Shown here: piece by piece, positions 34,225-42,900 of the stretch
How positions within the stretch are numbered: position 1 is the first letter of the stretch
Layout: each line of letters opens with the position of its first letter
Notes under the pieces: model-generated
What the model saw: only the letters and a program-made list of their open reading frames with translations
The model's database searches: none
Told to the model about the DNA's origin: nothing
Made by a program: the position numbers and the translations under genes
From: Aquarana catesbeiana
Lineage: Eukaryota > Chordata > Amphibia > Anura > Ranidae
Reading direction: 5' to 3'
Assembly: GCF_042186555.1 (NCBI RefSeq)
Contig: NC_133329.1
Location: forward strand, 188,763,206 to 188,827,205
DNA length: 64,000 bases

Positions 34225-35455
34225 ATGGATGGGTTCAACGACCACAATTTCCTGCCCCTGTTCATAGACAAGTACAGGGAGCTGCCCTGTCTGTGGCAAG
34301 TGAGACACCCCCACTATAATCACAAACAGAAGAGGCAGGCAGCGCTGGAGAAACTGCTGGAGTTGGTGAAGCCGGTGGTCCCCACAGCAACCATCCCTTA
34401 TTTAAAAGCTAAAATTGGGGGCCTGAGGAGCACTTATCTTAGGGAGCGCAAGAAGGTCACAGATTCCCAGAGGTCCGGAGCTGCAGCAGATGACGTTTAT
34501 GTCCCCAGGCTGTGGTACTATGAGAGATTGCGATTTCTGTCAGACCACACTGAAGTCAGGGAATCCCTCTCCACTCTTCCTTCCACGCTTCCTTCCATCC
34601 CAGCTGAGGCTTCCGATGTCCAACCTGGGCCTTCCAGCCAGGAAGAAGTGGAGGAGCCCAGCTGGAGTCAGGTATAGCATTCTTCTACTGATTTCTGGGC
34701 AATAAATAAATTATGTTTCCTAGATGTTATTATTGATCACTAATTGCTGATTAAAAAAAGTGTTTTACATATCAATAGACAGTAGTGGGCAAAAATAATT
34801 GGGACAAGAATGAAAAATGCTGGGCTCAGAAGGATAGTCTGTTATATTTGTTAACATTGAATTTGCAGCAGTCAGGAGGTGAAAATTGTGTGTGATTGAT
34901 GAAAACAATACTAAAACTATGTCCCTTTTTCATACACAGGAAGACCTCAGCCAGGAGGAGGCTGTGGAATGTGGCAGTCAGGAGGAGGCGGGGATTAGTG
35001 GCAGCCAGGAGGAGGCGGGGATTAGTGGCAGCCAGGAGGAGGCGGGGCTAAGTGTCAGCCAAGAGAAGCCTGGGACAAGTCGCAGCATGACTGAGTCTCA
35101 GGTCCCTCCCCTCCGCCTGCCATATAAAAGGGCCAGGAAGGCCACTCCCAGTCCTGTGCAGGATTCAGCATACAGGCTGATCCAGGAGGCTTCGGCGTCC
35201 CTCAGAGCCTTCCCCAGTCCTGCAGAGGCCTTTGCCTGCATGGCTGCCACCAAATTGCTGGGCATGCAGGAGGGCCAACGCAAGATCTCTGAGGACCTGA
35301 TTTATAAAGTCCTTCGGAAGGGGGAGAGTGGGGAACTGACACACAAGACGGATGTCATGGAGAGGGACGATCCTCCTCCTCCTCCTCCTGCTGCCACAAC
35401 TCCACCACCACAGCCACAGCGTGGAAGGAAGCGTGGAAAGAAGACCACAGAGTGA
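34225..35455 (+). CDS. MADF-domain accessory protein of Harbinger B (two exons)
   Basis: Exon 34,225-34,671 and exon 34,940-35,455, joined in phase 0 (CAG/GTATAG; CATACACAG/GAAGAC), giving about 320 residues. Residues 1-105 form a MADF domain: LPLFIDKYRELPCLWQVRHP, PYLKAKIGGLRSTYLRERKK, YVPRLWYYERLRFL. Next is a Ser/Pro/Glu linker with three tandem copies of SQEEAGISG-like repeats, a helical region (KLLGMQEGQRKISEDLIYKV) and a proline-rich, basic tail GRKRGKK. MADF proteins are DNA-binding regulators of the Myb/SANT group (Adf-1 type). A MADF protein inside a Harbinger element is unusual; it may bind transposon ends, but this is inference. Confidence 0.85.
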
Positions 35456-36471
35456 TGACCCTGGGTTCAGTCTGGTCTGACAGAAGCTGCAGTCTCTCGT
35501 ATGACCACAGCCTGGGGACACAGATGTCATCTGCTGCTTTCCGGATCTCTGGGACTTCTGGACCAGACTGCCCTCCCTTAGATAAGGACTCCTCAGGCCA
35601 CCAATTTTGCTTTTAAATAATTGATGTCTGCCCTGGGGGTCCAAGGCTTCGCCCCATTCTGCAGTTTCTCCAGCGTTGCCTCCCTCTTTGTTTATAGTTG
35701 TGACCCCTTAATAAAATATTTTTAGGTAAATTCTACTCTCCTGTGTGTGTGTTTTCATCCAAAAAGGACAGTTTGTTGGTGAGTATTCAGGTACATTTCT
35801 AAAGTACAATGTGAAATTAACAAGGGACAACAACACCAAACAATCTCCTCCTACAGATTAAATCGAACAACATATCAATGGTGTTGTGGGAACTTGTCAC
35901 AAAAAACACACAAACATTTTCGGGAGTACAAATCAAAATCACCAAAAAAAAAAAAAAAGAGAAACACAAAAAAAGATTCTACATTAAAGTAAAAAAAAAA
36001 AAAAAAACAAATATGTTGTCAGATGTGAGAAATCAAAATATATTGAGGGAATCCCGATAAATAGTAACGAAAGAAGTTTGTGAGAAGTGTGTGTGAATAT
36101 GAGCATCAAAACGACTTAATTCTTGTCACATTATAAAGAAGAGAGTGCGCTGTATTAAACCATTTTTTACATTGCAGCGTGACAAAAGTGCTGTATCCAT
36201 TGCGAACGCTAAGTTTACCAGAACGAGCTGTCCCGTGTCGGAATTTCTTCTGAGCACGCGTGGCACTTTGTGCGTCGGAACAGGCCACACGCGGTCGGAA
36301 TTGACGCGATCGGATTTTGTTGTCGGAAAATTTTATCTCCTGCTGTCCAACTTTGTGTGTCGGAAAATCAGATGGAAAATGTCCGATGGCGCCCACACAC
36401 GGTCGGAATTTCCGACAACACGCTCCGATCAGACATTTTCCATCGGAAAATCCGACCGTGTGTACAGGGCA
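35456..36471. other. 3' flank and right subterminal region of Harbinger B
   Basis: Polyadenylation signal AATAAA near 35,709. A-runs are at 35,942-35,958 and 35,989-36,007. The subterminal repeats (GTCGGAATTTCCGACA-type) begin near 36,240. Confidence 0.6.
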
Positions 36472-36474
36472 TTA

Positions 36475-39174
36475 GAGTGGCCAAGGCGTACAAACGCCAC
36501 TTGGCCCAAACACAAAGAATCTTTGAACAAGGGGAAAAAACAGGCAGGCTTTTAGCCTGGTTGGCCAAGGAGCAGTCCCCGGTCTCAACAATAGCTCGTA
36601 TCCGCAAGAACGACAGGACTCTAGTGTCAGACCCTGTGAATATTAATGCCTGCTTTGCTGAATACTATTTGTCCCTGTACTCCTCTAGGATACAATACTC
36701 TCCTGAGGAGCTCTCTGACTTTCTCGACGGGGTGCAGCTCCTGGTCCTCACAACTGCAGCGCGGGAGAGCCTGGACGCCCCAATAACTCTGGAGGAGGTC
36801 CAATGGGCTCTGAGTTCCTTACAGATGGGAAAGACCCCGGGATTAGATGGTCTCCCCCCCGAATTTTATAAACAATATATGGGAGAGGTAGCTCTTCGGA
36901 TGCATGCAATGTTTACAGAGACCCTATGAACTGGGGAGCTCCCACCATCCATGGCACAAGCCATCATAGTGGTTTTACCCAAACCAGGGAAGGACCCCCA
37001 ATTATGCCCCTACTACCGGCCCATATCTCTGCTTAATTCAGATGCGAAAGTACTGACTAAGATTCTCGCCCAACTTCTGAATGAAATAATACTTACCCTT
37101 ATCCATGAAGACCAATCAGGTTTCATGCCAGGTAAAGGCATGGACATAAACATCCGTAGGTTGTATGCGGTCCTGGCCTCTGGGGAGGGAGATGTTAAGG
37201 ACGAAATTGTGGCCTCTCTTGATGCAGAGAAGGCCTTCAACTCTGTGGAGTGGGGCTACCTCTGGGAGGTCCTCCACAGATTCGGGTTCGGTCCAGTCTT
37301 TATCTCATGGGTCAGGATGGTGTACAAGGCCCCAATGGCCAAAGTACGCACAGGCACAGTACTCTCCCCGACCTTTCCCTTGGGCAGGGGAACTAGACAG
37401 GGGTGCCCGCTCTCGCCGGGTCTCTTTGCCCTGGCGATAGAGCCTATGGCCACCCTCCTCTGAGCCACACCTGAGGTCCGGGGATCACAAGGAGACCCAT
37501 ACAAGAAAAGGTGTCATTATATGCCGACGACACCTTACTTTACCTTAGGGATGATGGTACTTCCCTACAGGAGGCCCTCCCGGTAATCAACAGGTTTGGG
37601 AAGTTCTCTGGTATATGTATAAATTGGGGAAAGTCAGTTCTGTTCCCTCTTCACGCTGGATCCGTCTCCCTACAGACGGATGGGCAGCTATGTAGGGTTC
37701 CCCAGTTTAAATATCTAGGTGTGGAAATTCATCGAGACTTAAAAAAATATATCAACCTTAACTTAAATCCTGTGGTCAATCATTTATGCCAAAGATGTTC
37801 CACATGGAAATCTTTACCACTAACTCCGGTTGGCCAAGTCAACTTAGTAAAAATGTCGGTACTGCCCAAATTTACTTATCTATTCCGACAAACCCCGATC
37901 TCCATATCGATAACCTTCTTTAGACACTTGGACAGTATTATTACTTTGTTTATTTGGAATGGGAAGGCTCCTAGAATAGCTAGATCAACCTTACAACTAC
38001 CAGGGACCCTGGGGGGTCTGGCCTTGCCTTGCTTCCTGAAATTTTACTGGGCGGCGGTCTTGGTGACTGTAAAGTGGTGGTTCTCAGAAGAACTGGCCAA
38101 CCCTGCTTCCACCACAGAGGCGGCGTTGCTCGGCTCCTACGCGGAGCTGAGAAATCTGGTGCATAGAGGTCCTAGATCTAATATACATGTGACCCTCCCC
38201 ATGAGAGCGACCCTTAAGGTGTGGGATACGGTTCGTAAACAGCTCATGGGACCCAGTGACTGGTCCCCAGCGACTCCATTATGGGGCAACCCTCGTTTGC
38301 CTCATTTTCGTTCCATCCCGATCCGGTCGTGTGGGCTAGACACGGAGTTACAACCCTTGGGGATATAGTATCACAGGGACAGCTAATTTCCTTTGATGCT
38401 TTGAAAAGAGAAAAAGATCTACCGAATCATATGTTCTTTAGGTTCCTTCAATTGCGCCATGCGTTCCGGTCCCAGTTCCCTGGTCCGCTGGCTCTGGAAA
38501 TGTCGCCGGTGGAAAGTACGCTTAAAGCTCCGGATAGTGGGAAAACACTGTCCACACTATATAACATGCTTGCGACCCGAGACACATCTAAAATTTCCCA
38601 GTTATGCGAGCTGTGGCGGTTGGATATTAGAGTTAGTGGATGGGGATTGGGAAGAAGGAATTCAGCAATATCTACCCCTTGCAATTTCAGCAAGAGATAG
38701 GTTTATGCAATTGAAGTTTCTCCATCGGGCATACTACTCTCCATCACGTTTGGCAAGAATTTATCCTGATAGGATGGCAAGATGCCCTAGATGTAGCTCA
38801 GATGATGCTGATTTCTTCCATGTGGTCTGGTCCTGCCCTGGAGTGGTGGAATTTTGGAAAAGTATACTCACTGATATTAACTCTGTAGGGGAAATAAAAG
38901 TTCCATATAGCCCAATCCCTCTTTTGCTGGGTATCTGCTATTTTCTTGAAGTCTCATGGGGAAAGAAACTATCTTCTACACCACATTATTTGCTAGGAAA
39001 GTGATCTTATTGCACTGGAATCAATCCCAACCACCCACCAAACAGCTCTGGCAATCCCTGGTAAATAAGGCGTTGCCACTATACAGAATTACATACATGG
39101 GAAGAAACTGCCCCAAAAAGTTTGGGAAGATTCGGGCAGCGTGGGTGAAGGCAAAGCACCTGACTATTGACTGA
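36475..39174 (+). pseudogene. L1 ORF2 C-terminal part: reverse transcriptase and C-terminal domain
   Basis: Resumes the frame broken by Harbinger B (LL-RVAKAYKRHLAQTQRIF). RT motifs: EVQWALSSLQMGKTPGLDGL, QAIIVVLPKPGKDPQ, YYRPISLLNSDAKVL, VASLDAEKAFNSVEWGYLW (first Asp), GRGTRQGCPLSPGLFALAIE, then after a TGA and a shifted frame MSLYADDTLLYL (catalytic YADD) and QFKYLGVEI. The C-terminal region has CPRCSSDDADFFHVVWSC, the Cys/His motif of L1 ORF2. Stops after FTETL and ATLL and frame changes near 37,460-37,510 and 38,370-38,460 kill it. A 3' UTR of about 330 bp follows. Confidence 0.92.
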
Positions 39175-39392
39175 GGAGTGAGGATCATTACCCACTACAC
39201 CTAACACACCCCCCCCCCGCATATCGGTCTCTAGGTCTCTCCTTGAAGATGTGAGATTGGGGTGAATCAACTCAGGATGTTCAGTAAGATCCCACTCACC
39301 CCCACCTTAGATAAGTACCTTAATGGGTTTGATTGTAATATGTTTTCAAATGTCTAACACAAAGCTCATGTCAACATGATACTGCTTTTGCT

Positions 39393-40224
39393 GTTAATTC
39401 TCTTCATCTGTTCAGATATGCAAAGGAAACTATGTAAGTTGTCTGTATTCAAGTCTAACCTGAAATAGACTGTTTTGTGAAAATCTAAATAAACTTCTTT
39501 GTTAAAAAAAAAAAAAAAAAAAAAGAGTTATATGGAAGCTTCATTTTGCAATAGGAGTGACACAGGAGGAGCAGTGTGGAAGGAGCTGACATTTATTTTT
39601 TTTATTAACTGTAGAGACTATGGGGATCTCCTGGGAGTGCAGGGGGGCTGTGTAATGGATGGGGGCTGTATACAGGGGAGGGGGGCTGTGTAATGGATGG
39701 GGGGGCTGTGTAGTGGATGGGGGGATGTATAATGGATGGGGGGCTGTGTACTGGATAGGGGGGCTGTATACTGGATTGGGGGGCTGTGTACTGGGGAGGG
39801 CGGCTGTATAATAGATGGGGGGGCTGTGTACTGGATGGGGGGGCTGTATAATGGATGGGGGGCTGTGTACTGGATGGGGAGGATGTATAATGGATGGGGG
39901 GCTGTGTACTGGATTGGGGGGCTGTGTACTGGGGAGGGGGGCTGTATAATAGATGGGGGGTTGTGTACTGTGAAGGGGGAGGGGGACTGTGTACTGCAAA
40001 GGGGGCTGTGAAAACATTTTTTACTTAAACCTCCCTCTTAAAATTGGGGTGCGTATTATACGCCTGTGCGAGTGTGCGTGTTATACACCGATAAATACGG
40101 TATTTATCAACATTTATATTTTCGCTTCTCTTTGTTTCATATATTAAAAGATAACACTTCTTTGGATGATTTTGTGGAGAAGTGATTGAGGCATGAGGTG
40201 TGTGTATGAATTCGAAAATGGATG
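39393..40224 (+). repeat. 832-bp tandem duplication, copy 1
   Basis: Starts GTTAATTCTCTTCATCTG. It contains the last part of the L1 3' UTR and tail, the right L1 target duplication, the right arm of the outer fold-back element and 120 bp of host intron. Copy 2 starts at 40,225 with the same sequence. Confidence 0.9.
39650..40010 (+). repeat. G-rich minisatellite GGGGGGCTGTGTACTGGAT
   Basis: About 19-20-bp units (GGGGGGCTGTGTACTGGAT and GGGGGGCTGTATAATGGAT alternating) in the right arm of the fold-back element. Many G-runs of four to seven. Frames across it are artefacts. Confidence 0.92.
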
Positions 40225-41102
40225 GTTAATTCTCTTCATCTGTTCAGATATGCAAAGGAAACTATGTAAGTTGTCTGTATTCAAGTCTAACCTGAAATAG
40301 ACTGTTGTTTTGTGAAAATCTAAATAAACTTCTTTGTTAAAAAAAAGAGTTATATGGAAGCTTCATTTTGCAATAGGAGTGACACAGGAGGAGCAGTGTG
40401 GAAGGAGCTGACATTTATTTTTTTTATTAACTGTAGAGACTATGGGGGTCTCCTGGGAGTGCAGGGGGGCTGTGTAATGGATGGGGGCTGTATACAGGGG
40501 AGGGGGGCTGTATAATGGATGGGGGGCTGTGTACTGGATGGGGGGGCTGTATACTGGATTGGGGGGCTGTGTACTGGGGAGGGTGGCTGTATAATAGATG
40601 GGGGGCTGTGTACTGGATGGGGGGGCTGTATAATGGATGGGGGGCTGTGTACTGGATGGGGGGATGTATAATGGATGGGGAGCTGTGTACTGGATAGGGG
40701 GGCTGTATACTGGATTGGGGGGCTGTGTACTGGGGAGGGCAGCTGTATAATAGATGGGGGGGCTGTGTACTGGATGGGGGGGTTATAATGGATGGGGGGC
40801 TGTGTACTGGATAGGGGGGCTGTATACTGGATTGGGGGGCTGTGTACTGGGGAGGGGGGGCTGTATAATAGATGGGGGGTTGTGTACTGTGAAGGGGGAG
40901 GGGGACTGTGTACTGCAAAGGGGGCTGTGAAAACATTTTTTACTTAAACCTCCCTCTTAAAATTGGGGTGCGTATTATACGCCTGTGCGAGTGTACGTGT
41001 TATACACCGATAAATACGGTATTTATCAAAATTTATATTTTTGCTTCTCTTTGTTTCATATATTAAAAGATAACACTTCTTTGGATGATTTTGTGGAGAA
41101 GT
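40225..41102 (+). repeat. 832-bp tandem duplication, copy 2 (interrupted by CR1)
   Basis: Repeats 39,393 onward with a shorter A tail (A7), its own expanded G-rich minisatellite (40,470-40,925) and the right TIR. It reaches GTGGAGAAGT, where the CR1 element enters. The last bases of the unit reappear at 45,925. Confidence 0.9.
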
Positions 41103-41640
41103 CACTTTTTAAATAGCTTTTTTTTTTTTTTTCTCTGGTTCCATCAGTCTATCAATTAAGGGGGGTGGTTAATTGCTCACAGGTGCCTATTTAACTGGGT
41201 GTAGGACTCAGTCTGAGCGTGCTCAGTCTGAGGCTGTGGAAATCGGTGTAAGTGTAGCTGGTATAAGTGGGAGTTAAAAACCAGAGTTAGAGTGTACAAG
41301 TCTTGCTGTTTGTTTGCTGTTTGTTTGCTTGCTGTTTGTTTGCTTGCTGTTTGTTTGTTTGCTGATTGTTTGCTGATTGTTTGCTGGGTTGCATTTTTGG
41401 GGCTTTTCCTTTTAGTTTTTCATTTGCCTTTTGCTGTCACTTTTTAAATAGCTTTTTTTTTTTTTTCTCTGGTTCCATCAGTCTATCAATTAAGGGGGGT
41501 GGTTAATTGCTCACAGGTGCCTATTTAACTGGGTGTAGGACTCAGTCTGAGCGTGCTCAGTCTGAGGCTGTGGAACTCTGTGTAAGTGGAGCTGTTATAA
41601 CTGGGAGATAAAAACCAGAGTTTAAAACAGGAGGTTATAA
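41103..41640 (+). repeat. Duplicated CR1 5' UTR (promoter monomers)
   Basis: Copy 1 is 41,103-41,437 and copy 2 starts at 41,438 (both CACTTTTTAAATAGC, then CTCTGGTTCCATCAGTC). They are separated by a (TTTGCTG)n tract. Monomer duplication in 5' UTRs is common in LINE promoters. Confidence 0.85.
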
Positions 41641-41916
41641 CAGGGGTCATAGTACCTGTGTAGTGTGAGTATCTGAGTGTTGTCTGAGTAGTGTGTGTGG
41701 ATCGTTAGTACTTGTGTATTGTGTACTGTATACTTGAGTATTGCGAGTGCACGTAGATCTGCGACTGTTCTGCGATTGCACGTAGGTCTGTGAGTACCTG
41801 TGTATTGTCTTGTTGTGTACCTGTGTATTGTCTTGAGTATTAGTGCCAGGAAGCTAGCTGTTAGGTAATTTGGACAGGGTAAAATCCCCAAATCCTCACT
41901 AAATTTAATAGGTACG

Positions 41917-42897
41917 ATGCCCGGCGGGTGTGGAGAGGCGACTCTTTGTACATCTTGCCGCATGTATGCGTTCCTTGATCATCCGATCGAGGGCGAATAC
42001 TGCTGTGCAAAATGTAAGCACATTGTTTCCCTGGAAGCCCAGGTTCTGAATCTGGGGAAGCAACTGTCAGCACTGAGAAGTCCCTCCATACTAAAGGTGA
42101 GCCAGGAACGTACACGGCAGGTGCCAGCAGGGGCCAGCACAGAGGCGGGTGGAGACAAAGAGGTGCAGTCACTAGCAAAGAGTAGATGGGTGACAGTCAG
42201 GAGGGGTAGAGGGGGAAGTGCCAGAGAGGCCGATCCAGGACTGGAGCATCCCAATAAGTACGCTCCATTGAGTGACATTAGTGAAACCAGTCAGGGACCA
42301 GCACTGCTGGAGATGAGGGACTCTCCTAGCTGCCAGGGGAAGAACTCCTCCAGTGAGAGTGGGGGGGCAGCAAAGGGAAAGGAAAGACAGATTCTGGTGG
42401 TAGGGGACTCAATTCTTAGAAGGACAGAGAGGGCAATCTGTAACCAAGACCTGAAGCTCCGAACAGTATGTTGTCTACCGGGCGCTCGGGTTCGGCACAT
42501 CACGGATCTTGTGGACAGATTACTGGGAGGGGCTGGGGAAGACCCGGCTGTCATGGTGCACGTTGGCACCAATGACAAAGTCAGAGGCAGATGGAGTGTC
42601 CTAAAGAACGATTTTAGGGACTTAGGTGCTAAATTGAGGAAAAGGACCTCCAAGGTAGTATTCTCAGGAATACTACCGGTACATCGAGCCACACCAGAAA
42701 GGCAGAGGGAGATTAGGGAAGTAAACAAGTGGCTGAAGAGCTGGTGTAGTAAGGAGGGGTTTGGGTTCCTGGAGGACTGGGCCAACTTCTCAGTCGGTAA
42801 CCGGTACTATAGAAGGGACGGACTGCACCTAAATGAGGAGGGTGCAGATCTGCTGGGAATGAAGATGGCCAAAAAGTTAGAGGGGTTTTTAAACTAG
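41917..42897 (+). CDS. CR1 ORF1 protein with SGNH esterase domain
   Basis: 326 residues, intact. The N-terminus has paired cysteines (CTSC; CCAKC), a zinc-finger-like module, then a short coiled coil (HIVSLEAQVLNLGKQLSAL). From about residue 158 is an SGNH/GDSL esterase: ILVVGDSILRRTERAI with the Ser at residue 165, MVHVGTNDKV (block with Gly/Asn) and RRDGLHLNEEG near the C-terminus holding the Asp-x-x-His pair. CR1 ORF1 esterases are known and are thought to aid RNA or membrane interactions. Only 3 bases separate it from ORF2. Confidence 0.9.
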   Translation: MPGGCGEATLCTSCRMYAFLDHPIEGEYCCAKCKHIVSLEAQVLNLGKQLSALRSPSILKVSQERTRQVPAGASTEAGGDKEVQSLAKSRWVTVRRGRGGSAREADPGLEHPNKYAPLSDISETSQGPALLEMRDSPSCQGKNSSSESGGAAKGKERQILVVGDSILRRTERAICNQDLKLRTVCCLPGARVRHITDLVDRLLGGAGEDPAVMVHVGTNDKVRGRWSVLKNDFRDLGAKLRKRTSKVVFSGILPVHRATPERQREIREVNKWLKSWCSKEGFGFLEDWANFSVGNRYYRRDGLHLNEEGADLLGMKMAKKLEGFLN

Positions 42898-42900
42898 GCG

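Larger units (their letters stand above)
30915..36471. mobile_element. PIF-Harbinger element B (three-gene, transposase deleted)
   Basis: TGCCCCGTACACACGGTCGG at 30,915 to CCGACCGTGTGTACAGGGCA at 36,471, flanked by TTA (30,912-30,914 and 36,472-36,474). Same gene order as copy A, but the end of transposase exon 1, the intron and nearly all of exon 2 are deleted. The Myb-like and MADF genes are open with intact splice sites. Copies A and B sit in different places in the same L1 with their own duplications, so they are separate insertions. Confidence 0.93.
15032..39524 (+). mobile_element. Full-length L1 LINE interrupted by two Harbinger elements
   Basis: It starts GGGGGCGTGGTCAAGATGGCG, a typical L1 5' UTR start. 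It has ORF1 (15,489-16,229), ORF2 (29,888-30,914 then 36,475-39,174), a 3' UTR with AATAAA at 39,486-39,491 and an A tail ending at 39,524, and is flanked by an exact 14-bp target duplication. Subtracting Harbinger A and B with one TTA each leaves about 6.5 kb, the expected full length. ORF2 is broken by stops and at least one frameshift, so the element is dead. Confidence 0.92.
14641..40101. mobile_element. Outer fold-back DNA element (TIR ATACCGTATTTATCGG), split by L1
   Basis: The left terminus ATACCGTATTTATCGGCGTATAAC-AC at 14,641 is the inverted copy of the right terminus ending ...TACACCGATAAATACGGTAT at 40,101. The complementarity extends inward: TGCTCCTCCTGTGTCA near 14,845 on the left pairs with the segment near 39,550-39,580 on the right. 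Without the L1 it is a palindromic MITE of about 0.9 kb. The right arm carries a G-rich minisatellite. Confidence 0.8.

Noticed and set aside
16935..36471. Harbinger A and B as a segmental duplication of one insertion
   Set aside because: Each has its own TTA duplication at different points of one continuous L1, so they are independent insertions.
39541..40936. Pro/Tyr-rich minus frames and Gly/Trp-rich plus frames
   Set aside because: Products of the G-rich minisatellite.
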